DNA of 64,000 nt. Origin: Edaphochlamys debaryana. Lineage: Eukaryota; Chlorophyta; Chlorophyceae; Chlamydomonadales. Below are positions 42,344 through 53,000 of the stretch, in pieces; the first letter of the stretch is position 1, and each line of letters begins with the position of its first letter. The notes beneath the pieces were generated by a model that was not told the origin of the DNA, made no database searches, and saw nothing but the letters and a program-made list of their open reading frames with translations. The DNA lies in contig JAEHOE010000043.1 of NCBI GenBank assembly GCA_016858145.1, forward strand, positions 124,001-188,000. The letters run 5' to 3'. The translations under genes were made by a program, and so were the position numbers.

Positions 42344-43686
42344 TCAGGGCCCCGCCACCGCGTGCACCGCCTTCAGGCCCTCCAGCGCCTGGCTCAGGTG
42401 CTGCACGGTCAGCGACGCCATGCCCTGCGTCAGGATGTGCGCCGTGCGCTCGTGCGCCAGTGCGCCGGTGAGCACAGCCAGCGTGTTGCCGGCCGCCCTG
42501 CATCCGGGGGGAGGAAGGGAGGGGCCGCAGGATTTGGAAGGGAGCAAGGCAGGGGCGACATGCGGTGCGTGTGAGTTGCAGCCAGGGCGGCTGATACGGC
42601 CAGAGCACAGCAGGGGGTGTCCAACGTAAGCTCGTCTATCCTAACCGCGCCTTGGACAGAGACAGGAGCACGGCAGCGCTGGGCGGCGGACGGCACTGTG
42701 CGTGCTCTCAGCCCGGCGCTCTGCGGCCCCGCCCTTCCCCGCCTGACCCTGCCTCACATGTTAGCGGCGATGCCCTCCCGCCACTCCTGCACGTCTCGCT
42801 CCAGCTGCGCGATGTCCCCAGCGACCGGCAGCAGCGGCCCCTGCGCCAGCGCCAGGTCCATCAGGGCGTGCAGCCGCTCCTCCGTGAAGCCCTGCGTGCT
42901 CGCCGCCAGGGCGCTGAGCGCGGCGTCGCGGCCCTCGTCGCCCACCCGCAGTGGCTCGGCCAGGGGCGGGTTCGGGGGCACGGGCAGGGCCGCGTTGAGC
43001 GCAGCCAGCCACTGCGACGACCTCGCCGGGGTGTGCGGCAGCGACCGCGCGATGTTGCCGCGGGTGCAACGGACCAGCCCGCCGCCCCGCTGGTGCTGGC
43101 GGAGCCGCTGGTCGATGATGGTCTTGCGGGCAGCAGCGCTCGGCAGCCCAGGCTGCGGCGAAGGAACGAGTGGCGGAAATGGTAAGGCATCCATCCTCGC
43201 GGTGGCATCATGTGCGTGACTCGGCCACGGAGCACGCGAGGCAGCGCAGGATCACAGCTCAAGGCAGTGCAAAGGGCCCCGGGCTCTAACGATTAAGGGC
43301 AGCTCAAGGCCTTTGACACGACGCATGGGCTATGATGCATGGCCGAAGCGCGCAACGCTCACCTGACAGCAGAACGCGCAGATCGTGCTGATGGTTGTCA
43401 CGGCCACCAGGGCGACAGCCGCGCCAGCGAACGCGCCCTCGAGCTGGGCCTGGTGGACGCGCTGGGCATCCTCGACATGACCGCGCGTTGGCGACACGCG
43501 CACAGGAGCCTGCGGAGCGATGCGGACAGGAGGGCATCAGGCAGCTGCAGCTTCCCTCTTCAGCTTGCGTGGACAGCTCACCGCAGATGGTTCGCAGCCC
43601 AGCAAGTTTGCGACCGTCGTGCAGATCGCGTTGAGTCCGTTGCAAGCGAAGTCTTGCAGGGACGGGTCCGCTGTTTTGCTGCTCAT
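42344..43686 (-). CDS. Unknown membrane protein (family member X1)
   Basis: Four exons on the minus strand (43686-43582, 43509-43363, 43152-42758, 42497-42344) give 266 residues in frame. Exon 2 carries a hydrophobic segment, A-F-A-G-A-A-V-A-L-V-A-V-T-T-I-S-T-I, likely spanning the membrane. Exon 3 has the motif A-S-T-Q-G-F-T-E-E-R-L-H-A-L-M and a helical charged end (L-E-R-D-V-Q-E-W). Exon 4 ends A-V-A-G-P. The same motif order (H-V-[E/D]-x-A, an A-G-rich hydrophobic segment, T-Q-G-F-T, a terminal G-P block) is found in the gene at 25.6 kb, so the two are related. A frameshifted near-copy lies at 56.7-58.1 kb. Function not recognised. Confidence 0.75.
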
Positions 43687-44201
43687 TCTCTACGTGTGCG
43701 GCTGACAGCAGGTGGCTCTGCTTGGTTCTTAGGCGCATGCGCTTCTTAACGTGCGCCTGCCATCGCGAGCCGTACAGGTCCGAGGCCTTTCACGAACTCG
43801 CCATGCATTTCGCCCAGCACCCACTCCTCCCCGCATCCATTGCACAACAGACTGAGCTCCTATGTGCAGATTATCAAGGCTTGCGTGCCTTGAGAGCCCC
43901 TGCGCCTGCGCGTCTCACAACTGCCGCCGCGGGTCCTCGCCCTCGGTCCAGCCCCCTCCGCTCGCAGCTCCCGCTGGCCGGCTCCGTCAGAAACCGAGTC
44001 CCCAGCAGCCATTCCCATCGCCCTTGCTCGGCCCTTGCAACACCACACCCAGCCCTGGCAGGGACGTGGCAGTGCGTGTGTGCCGGTCCATCCTGCAGAC
44101 ACAAAAACGGACTGCCGTGCCATGCACTTTTGGCCTCCCTGACTCCCCACGGCAGCCTCCCATTCAACTTCCCAGCCCCGCCACCTCAACCGCCCCTGAG
44201 C

Positions 44202-44473
44202 TTAAGCCGACGAAGGTCCGGGCATTGCCTCCGCAGCCCACGCCTGCCGGCTCGCCTTGGGCGGGCGGCCCCGCCTCTTGGCAGCCTCCGGCCCCGAAGC
44301 CGCCCCAACGGTCGGTGCCGCCGCCGTCGCCACCTCCCCTTGCGCCTGAGCACTAGCGCCGTCCGCCGACCCCGCCGCCTTTTTCGCAGCTGCCACGCGC
44401 CGGACAGTCTCGCGCGCGACGCGCTTCGGCGCCTCCGCTGGCTGCGCCGCCAGCGCCGCTCTCGCGTTCGCCT
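44202..44473 (-). pseudogene. Orphan 3' fragment of the coiled-coil/AT-hook gene
   Basis: The minus strand encodes the same last ~90 residues as the gene ending at 58606, including the AT-hook K-R-R-G-R-P-P-K and the same stop. Homology then stops at about 44473 within the exon. Nothing upstream restores a gene, so this is a passenger fragment of the segmental duplication. Confidence 0.85.
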
Positions 44474-45566
44474 CCCACGTCCCCCCTCAACAGCCACAAC
44501 TTGCCCTTCCCCTTCGCCGCCCCTCCCGCCCCTCCCCGGCCTGCACTCCCCCTCCCGCCCCCCCCCTGCAGGTCGAGCCCACGATGGGCACGCGGTGTGC
44601 CAGGCGCCATTTTCGCCGCCGCCACCGCCGCTGCCGCCCGTGGCCCAGTAGGCGGCGGAGCAGGCGGCCCCCAGCGCCCCGGCCAGAGCCAGGAAGCGCT
44701 AGTCCTGGAAGGCGGCGCGGCTGGGGCGCAGGGGGGGTGGGGGGCAGGCAGGGCGGCGGCAAGGGGAAGTGTGCATGCAACTGTTGTTGACTTCCGTACG
44801 GGCCGTGGGCCAAAGGGGTCGGTGGGCATCTGTCTCCAGTGAGGAGCAAACATATCTAGTGTCGGGGAGCTTGCTCCCGGCCTAGGGCGGCAAGACGATG
44901 CATGCGGGCACAGCCTGTAGTACACACTACTGAGCGTCCAACTTCTCCAGGCGCTGCGCACACCTGTTGGGCGCCTCACGGAGTCATGGGGCGTGCTCCA
45001 ACGACCCATGACACTCGCGATCCACTGCACCACGACACTTCGGGCTCGTGCCCTCGTGCACACCGAGTCGCCCTGACCACGAGACCATTGCCTGTCGCTT
45101 GGCATCTCCGTCTTTCTGTTGCGTTGCGCACAGCCTAGTTGCGTTCAGCTGCTTCCCCCTTCGTCGTCGTCCGGACTACGCTGCACGGCCCCTGCGAGCA
45201 TAGAATCCCCAAACGCCCAACGCTGTCCCTGTAGTGCTGCGAACCCTTTGTTCCACAACAAAGCATTGTGTATTGCGCCCAGACGGCTGCCTGCGAGATC
45301 ATCGACATACCCAGCCGGCAACCGCGCGAAAGCGCCTGAGGGTCGCGTTGCGGGGAAGGCGAGCGTGCAACTGCTTACATCGACCACCCCACGCCTTGGC
45401 CTACAATCCGTGTTCCCCTAGGGGGGCACATCACTCCGGGGCACAGCTCCTGGCGCTGTCACGGCTCCTCGCCCTGCCTACCCCTGCCTACCCCCTGCCG
45501 CGCGCGGCTCCGTTGCTGCGCCGCCCGCCCCGGCTGCCCCACCCCAGCCTCCCCGCCTCTGCGCGC
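44474..45566. other. Spacer, UTP18 3' side
   Basis: No gene is supported. The part next to 45566 should be the 3' untranslated region of UTP18. Long antisense frames here reflect high GC content only. Confidence 0.35.
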
Positions 45567-48500
45567 TCACGCCTGCTGGTAGTGGTGCAGGCGGTACAGC
45601 AGCGCGCGGCCCTTGGCGTTGCCGATGGCCAGGAGGCCGCAGTGGGGCGAGAAGTCCAGGGAGTGCACGTAGTGCAGCGGCGAGCGGCTGGTGGGCCAGT
45701 TGGCGAACACGGTGAGCGAGGGCAGGTGCACCAGGCGCAGGGCGTCACGCTTCATGCGGGAGGCAGCCGCCAGCATCTGGGGGCGCGGGCGGGGGCACGG
45801 GCATGGGCAAGGCGGGGGCCTTACGACAGCAGCAGACAGCGCGTTGCCCGTGATGCGGCAAGGCGGGGGGGAGCTGCAGTGGCACTTCCATCGGCACGTG
45901 ATAATGAGAGCTGCTTGCACAGGGTCCACGCACTGAGGCCCAGGCGGCCAGGGCCGCAATGCCCCGAGCAGCGGGGCTGCCGCGGGGCCACCAGCAGCGC
46001 CCAAGCGGCAGTGCCGTGGGCCCCAGCAGGGTGGGGGAGGTGCGCCAGCTGTGCGGCGCGGGCCGCTCCGGCCGCTCACCTGGCTGTCGGGGCTAAACAC
46101 GAGCGTGTCTGCGTTGGTGGTGAGGTTCATCAGCGACTTGGCCGGCTCCACCGCCACGCGCCCGGCGCCGCCCGCGCGCGCCGCCGCCGCCTCCACCTCC
46201 GCGCGCGCATACACGTTGACCACGCCCGAGCCTGAGCCCGTGGCCAGCCAGCGGCCGTCCGCCGAGGCCGCCAGCGCGCTGGCGTCCCCCGTGGAGCCCG
46301 CGTCCAGCAGCGCCAGGCGGCAGCGGCGCATGCGCAGGTCCCACACGTGCACCACGCCGTCGTCGCCTGGGGCGGGGGGGGGGGCGTGGGCGTGGGCGTG
46401 GGCGGGAGGGAGGATGGTCAGAGGGTTTAGGCGTGGGCTTGGGCTTGGGCTTGGGCGTGGGTCTGGGAGTAGGGCAGGGATAGCATGGTGGGGTAGCGCA
46501 GGGCCGGGAAACATCTGATCCTGTCGGTGCACAAGATATGTTGGGCAAGGGTTGAGGGACGAGAGAAGAGCTTACACACGGCAGCAGTAGCGGCAGCGAC
46601 AGGAGCCCTGCCACGGCTCCTGCCAGATCCGCGCCTGCCCTGCGGCCCTAGACCGCCGGTTGAGAGCACCCAGCGGCCCCGCGCCAGCCCGCCCCACCCC
46701 CGGCCCCGGCCCCACCCGTGGTCATCAGCTCGCTGGCGCTGGGGTCGAAGGCCAGCGCCCGCACGCTGCCGCTCATGCGCAGGGAGCCCACCCACTGCCG
46801 GCTGCGCAGCGACACGAGCGGGATGAGGCCGCCGTCGCCCGCAAAGGCCACCAGCGGCTCCGAGCCCCCACCCGCGGCGGCCCTGCCAGCACACAGCGTG
46901 GGGCCCAGGGAGGAGGGGAGGGGGCGGGCATGGCAAGCTTAACCAGCTGGACAGGCGGCGGACGCATGGGCTGAGCCCGGCTAAGGGACACCGGGAGCGA
47001 TTGGCTCAGGGGGTGAGCCGGGCCGCGAGGGACGCCGCCCCCACCGCCCCAGGACTACTTGCCGCTCCCCGGCTGCTCAGCCTCCCCCCCTACCCTGAGC
47101 CGCCATCCCCTGCACCCCGCCTGTCCCCCACCCCCCTGCACCCCACCCACCCGCAGGGCGCCACGGCGAAGCGCTCCAGCGACTTGAGCCCGCAGCCCGC
47201 GGGGCCCTGCACCCGCTCCACAGCCCCCGCCTCCATGTCGTACAGGTGGAAGAAGGGCCGCCGCCCCGCCACCACCACGTGCCCCGCCTCCCCGCCCGGC
47301 GCCGCCGCCGCGAAGGCCGCGTCCGTGGGCGGCAGGTCGTCCAGGTGCAGCGCCTGCAGCAGCGGGTTGCGCAGCCCGTCCGCCCCGAACAGCCGCAGCT
47401 TGCGGTCCAGGCCGGCGGTCAGGAGCAGCTGCGGGGGGGGAGAGGGCGAGGGTTCAGGGGGGGGGCAAGAGGTGAGGGAGAGCGAGGGAGATGGCTGCAT
47501 GGAGGCGGAAGCGGAGGAGCGAGCCACGCAGGGCGAGCCTTGCAGGTGCCCAGGTGGTGTGGCGGTGGGGCGCTATCGCCGGACAACGCCCTGGGGTTCA
47601 CATGCCCGTAGCCGCTGCGCATGGCGGGGCCGGCGAGCGCCGGGCGCCGAGCTTGGTGCGGCCCAGTCCGAGCTGTCCATACCGACCCCGCCTCCTTCCC
47701 CTCCCTGCTTTCCGCCTACGCCCGCGTCTCCACAGCACGATGCGGACCCGCCCACTCGGGCCCAGCTTCCCCACCAGCCCGGCAGCGTCTGCACCCCGAG
47801 CCCCACCGCCGCGCCCCTGCTCCCGCCCGCGGCCCCGCCCCACCTGGCCGTTGGGGTGGAAGCGCACCGCCCGCACCACCGCCTCGCTGGGGCCGTGCAC
47901 GTTGGCGTCCTTGAGCCGAGTGGCCTCCAGCTGCCCTGCAGGCAGCCGCCGCCCCGCACCGCCCGCCAGCAGCCCCCCCGCCCGCGACAGCAGCGCGTCG
48001 GCGCCCTCGTCCCCCTCCTCTGCCGCAGCTCCAGGGCCCGATCTGGAGGCGGCGGCAGCCCGGGAGGCCCAGCTCGTGCGAGGGTTGAGCGCGGCGTGCT
48101 GGCGCCTCAGGGCCGCCTCATACTCGGTGCCTGCAGACGGGGAGGGGTGGGGGCGCTTGCTTCAGAGCGGGACCTTGCGTCGCCTCTTGAGCTTGGCAAA
48201 CGGGGGGAGGCTGGCGCGGCTCGTGGAGTGGGGGAGAGCTGCACGATCAGGTGCCAGCTCTGGCCCTGCCGGCCGCCCGTCGGCATCAGTCCTTCAGCCG
48301 GGTTACCGTATCTCCCCCGGACGGGAGGCTGTGCAACGCAGCTCCCGACAGCACTATGTGCCAGGCTGCAGCGCTCTCCTTCCAGACGGGTGCACACCAC
48401 CTGTCCCTTCGCCCCCTCGCCCCTCCCGCGCCCGCAGGAGCACTCCCACAATCCCAACCTCCCGGCGCACCGTCCATCGTCTCCTGGCCCTCCCGCGTGC

Positions 48501-49636
48501 GCAGCTTCCGCAGCCGTGCGCGCGACGCCACCGCCACAGCAACCGTCACATCATCGGGGTCGCTCCAGACGGGGGCACGGGCACCTGAGGGGGGAGCATT
48601 GAGGTAGGGGTTGGGGCCTCAAGGTGCGTTTCCTCAGATCCTGAGCCAGGTTCGCAGTGGCGGGAGTCAAGGGCGGCGTCGGCCGGCTGGTTTTGTAGGG
48701 CGCAGGACTCTGCCCTCCTGCAACCCCCTTCCACACCTGAACGCCTCTGGCTGGGCGCAGAGTCGTGGTCCGCTCCTGCGCCGCGCCTGCCTGCCGGGCC
48801 GGCGCCCCCGGAGCTCCGTTGCCGCTCCGCCTCAGCGCCCTCCTCCGCCTCCGCCTTCGTGCCGTGCTCAGCCTGGAGTGGCAGCACGTGAGGGCTGAGC
48901 CGGTAGCCCTCTCCAGAGGACAGGAGCCGCACCCCCTGGGCTCGCTGTGCCGCCGCCCGCGGACCCAGCCTCACGCCGAGCCGGTCGCCTCGGTCGTCAC
49001 GGGGGTAAGAGGCTCGGGCCCGCTGGCAGTTCCCGCTATCTCACCGCACGCACCTCCTGGCTCGATTCGTCCTCGTCGCTGTCGTCCTCCCCTGGTGGCG
49101 CCCCGTCGCTGAGGCTTTCCGGTTGGTCTGTGTCCGGGTCCCCACCGCCGGGGCCCGTCAAGGCACGCGGCTTGCCTTGTTTGCCCCGGCGTTGAGGGGG
49201 CTGGTCCTCCTCGTCACTGCTAGCATCCGCCTCCCCACGCGTATCACTGAAGAACAGATCCCCATCGTGAAGCAACCCGCCCCTGGCACTAGCCTGCAAA
49301 GGCGGGAGGAGGTGCAGGTTAGTTTCTTGGAGCCGCTGCGGGGGTGTGGAGGTGTGCTGCCGGAAGCTCACCTTCACCAGCTCCGCGACGGTTTCCTCGC
49401 CCTCCTCCTTCTCGCGTTCAAACATAGCGGCCGGGTCTCCGCCATCACCAAACAGGAAGTCTTCCAGCTCGGCAGCCTGTGGGCAGGCGGGAGAGCTGTA
49501 AATTCCGACGGGCGGCGGCGGATGGCAGCGCCGGACGCGACGTCTATCGACCAAGCTGCAAGGCGCAATCGGGGAACCGAACCTTGGTGCTGGCATCCTC
49601 CCGGTACACAACGCGCTGCTTCTTTGCCTTCTTCAT
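45567..49636 (-). CDS. UTP18: UTP18, U3 snoRNP / SSU processome WD40 protein
   Basis: Ten exons on the minus strand join in frame for 625 residues: 49636-49583, 49476-49372, 49293-49054, 48872-48737, 48584-48471, 48130-47844, 47428-47151, 46882-46716, 46366-46080 and 45776-45567. The C-terminal half is a WD40 propeller with V-V-H-V-W-D-L and G-S-G-S-G-V-V-N-V-Y. The last exon (D-A-L-R-L-V-H-L-P-S-L-T-V-F ... S-L-D-F-S-P, then A-L-L-Y-R-L-H-H-Y) matches human UTP18 closely. P-V-W-S-D-P-D-D in exon 5 also corresponds to the conserved start of the core. UTP18 belongs to the UTP-B part of the small-subunit processome in the nucleolus, for 18S rRNA maturation. Residues 26-29 read L-F-G-D, which fits the arch-interaction motif (LFxD) by which yeast Utp18 recruits Mtr4. 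The acidic, Ser-rich N-terminal third is typical. Confidence 0.95.
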
Positions 49637-50064
49637 GGCGCCCTAGCTCAGTGAGCTGAGGTGCAAAGGGCAATCGTACGCAATGACAGGAGAAAGTCAC
49701 GCGGTCCAGTGTTTCACTCAGTGTAAGCTGCACTGCCGCAGTGGGCTCGCGGGATTTCGGCTGTCGATGCCAATGCACGCAAACACAATGCAGGCGGGCC
49801 CGCTTCTAAATTCTATTCCTGCCACACCCTGAGCATGGTATCATACGTTACGGGCTCCGGACAAAGCTCACGGCTCCACAGGTGCAGTGTTTAGGAAGAG
49901 TGGGCAGGCTGCTCTTACCCGGCGCTTTCCACTCAGCTGCCTAAGCCATGGCGACATATCTAGACGCGGGGGTGCTACCAAGCTGATCTTGGCGTTCACG
50001 GAGCGTCGGGCTGCGCGCTCGGGCGTGGGCCGATTCCTTCCTCTGCTGAGGGGAAGCCGGCAGA
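49637..50064. promoter_or_regulatory. Divergent intergenic region, UTP18 / RS protein
   Basis: The start codons of the two divergent genes are 428 bp apart, so both promoters must lie here or in the leaders. I see no TATA box or clear repeated motif. Confidence 0.4.
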
Positions 50065-53000
50065 ATGAACCAGTACCCGCCTGAGTACTACTCTGGAGGC
50101 ATGGCCGTGGGGGGGCAGCTGCCTGGTGCGGGGTTCGGGCAGGTTCCGCTAGGCATGGCGGTACCTCCTGAATTCCAGCCCCAGCCGCACATGAATATGG
50201 CTCAAGATATGAGTGGCATGCAGCATCACATGGGAGGGCATCCGTATCTGATGCCCGGCGCTGAAGTGCATGAGTTTGCCGGGTCCCAGCAACACCAGCA
50301 CGGTGGCGTGCACCTGTCACAGCCGGCACAACAACACGTGTACCAGCCGCAGCAACAGCAGCAGGAGCCCTTGACTGCGTACCAGCGTCAGATGCTCGCT
50401 GAGCGGGCTGCGCGTGCAGCAGGCCAGCAGCCACACCCGCAGCACTTGGGCGCGCACATGCAGCAGCAGCAGCAGGCCGCGCACATGCAGCAAGTGCACG
50501 GCGCGCCGGGCTACGCACCAGGCGCCATGCACGACCCGTACGCCCCTCCGCAGTTCGCCGTGCCGCCCCCGCCCCCGCCGCCGCCCCGCGAGCCGGCGGC
50601 AGGCAGCGCTGCGCCCCAACCGCCGCCCCCGCCCCCCGAACCGTCGGCCCAGCCGCCACCACCGCCTGCAGGCACTGGCGCAGCGGACCCCGCGCCCGCG
50701 CAGGGGCCCGAGGAGCTGGGGCAGCAGGACTTTGCGTCCATGACCCCCGAGCAGCAGGCCTCCTACATGGAGCAGTGGCAGCTCTACTACCAGAGCCAGC
50801 AGTACTACTACGGGGCACAGCAGGTGGGCCGCAGGGGGCGGGGATACTTGGGGCCGGGAGCTGGGCGCCGGAGCGGCGGCGAAAGGTGGGTTGAAGGCGC
50901 CAAGGTGATTCAGTGGGGTGGCGTGTGGGCTGAGGTGCAGTCGGAGCCCGGCTGCGTTCGCCGCACGCTCACTCGTGGCGCCCTCGGCCTGCCCCTCAGG
51001 GCTACGGCTACCAGGACCCCAGCGCCTACTACGGCGCCTACCAGCCCTACGCGCAGCCGGGCTACCCCCAGCAGCCGCAGGCGCAGGACAGGGCGTACCC
51101 GGTGAGCCGTGCGCACGGGTGGAGGAGCCAGAGTCTGGGCGGATAGGAGGGCGCTTAGGAGTCGAAGTCCCTGCCCTGCTTCCAAGTGGTCATGGCAGCT
51201 GTGCCCTGTTCCAGCAAGCCTGACCGCATCCGGTCCCTCCTTGCAGCAGCAGCAGCAACAGCAGCTGCAGTACGCGCCTGCTGGGGGCTTCGGAGCGGCC
51301 CCGCACGCGCGCACAGGTATGCCATGCGCACAGCAGCTGGGGCCGGCGGCGCGCCGGGAGGACCACACGGATGCCAAGGCCACACATGGCGGCCCACTGC
51401 CTGACACTGCGTTGGGATATGTGAACGGCTGCTCGTGTTAGCCGGGGAAGCGTAGGCGCGGCGGGTAGCCGGCCGGTTCTAAGTACCCGAAGCCCGCCCC
51501 ATGTCCCTGCGTTGGGACATGTGTGTCATCAAAGTGTGACTGCAGTTGTCCCTGCTTGGCTCTGTCCTGCTCTAGCCCTTTCGGCCTTTAGTCGCCTGTA
51601 CTGCACCCTCGCATCCGACGCCTGCCCCCCGGGTCCGGCCTGCCTTCCTCCCAGACTTCACCATGGGGGCGGCGGCGGCTGCGGCGGCCATGGGCTCGAT
51701 GCCCGGTCCCACCAGCGGCGGCAGCGGTGGCGGTGGCGGCAGCGGCAGGCGCATTCCCGACTGGCTGCGCGAGGAGATGCTCAAGCGCCAGATGGCGGCG
51801 GCGCAGGCCGGTGAGCGGCGCATGCTGCAGGCACGCACTCGTATGTTGGGGTCCAGGACGGAGGGAGCGACCGCGATCGAGGAGGTGGCGCCCACCCGCT
51901 CTCTTGTGTCCGCCTCTGCGTTGCTTGCCCCCCGCAGGCGCCAAGGACTCGGGTGCCGGCGACGACCGGGACGGCGACGAGGCAGCCGAGGAGGCGGGCG
52001 AGGGGCGGGAGGCCAAGGGGCGCCGTCGCTTCACCGAGGCGCCGGCGGGGGGCTCTGGCGTCCCCGGAGGCCGGTGGCAGAGCGACGGGGATGGCGCGGA
52101 GGAGTCCGACGGCGAGGCAGACGCAGAGGCGGTGGGTGGCTGGGCCTCGGCTGAGCGGGGCGGCACGGGTCCGTGGCTCCGCCCGCACCGCCAGGCGGTC
52201 CCTCTTGCTCGCATCGGCTGGGGCCGCAGCCGCTGCGGGACCCCACCGATCTGAGCAAACCCTGTGCCTGCCGCACCACCACCTTGCTGACGCCTCGCCT
52301 GCGACGCATTGAGCACCGCGGGCCGTGTGCGCTCCCACGCGCCCGCCACGGGTGCTGGCCGCCACAATCACCCCACGCAGGGCCCGGGACCAGCCCGTCC
52401 CACCTGCTGCTCGGCTTTCCGCCCCCGGCCTGCGGCGCTCCCGCGCTCCCGCCTCTACCCCGCTTTCCGCCCCCCGCAGGAGCGCATCCGCCAGGAGGTG
52501 ATCCACCGCGAGATCCGCGCCTCCCTCACGGCCATCCTGCTGGAGGTCACAGACGCGCTGTTCGGTGGGCGGGGAGCGGGGGCCGGGGGTTGGGGCCGGG
52601 GCAGCTGCGTCGACGGCCTGGCTCAGGGGCAGGGCTGTGTGGGTCTGGTCGCGCAGCAGGCCCAGCGGGAGGCGCGTGTTGCCCTGCTGTCGCAACCGAA
52701 GGTGTTGACTCCCATCTCATGCGTGGCCGCCGGAGGCAGACGCGAGCCCCGCCTCACCCCCCGGTTGCACCCGACCCGCAGAGGAGGTGGCGCGTGAGGT
52801 TTACGCCGAGACCGCCCCCGCGAAGCGGCCGGCTGCGGGGGGCGCAGTGAGGCTGGAGGCGGGGGCCTCGCTCGGGGCCGCGCTCGTTGGCGGAGAGGAC
52901 GAGGACGAGGCCCAGGCCCAGGCCCGATTGGGCCCAGGTGCAGGGGCCGCCGGGCTGCTTGGGTTGGGCTACGGCTCCGAAGACGAGGAGGAGGAGGAGG

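Larger units (their letters stand above)
41830..44473. repeat. Segmental duplication, copy 1
   Basis: This stretch of about 2.64 kb matches 56110-58880 in the same orientation, with very high identity in exons. It contains a complete gene of the unknown membrane family and, at its right edge, the last part of the final exon of the coiled-coil gene that is complete only at the other copy. The break at about 44473 falls inside that exon. Confidence 0.9.

Noticed and set aside
47001..48602. 533-codon plus-strand frame
   Set aside because: It runs antisense to the well-supported UTP18 exons and reflects stop-poor GC-rich DNA; its translation is Pro/Arg/Ser-rich without domains.
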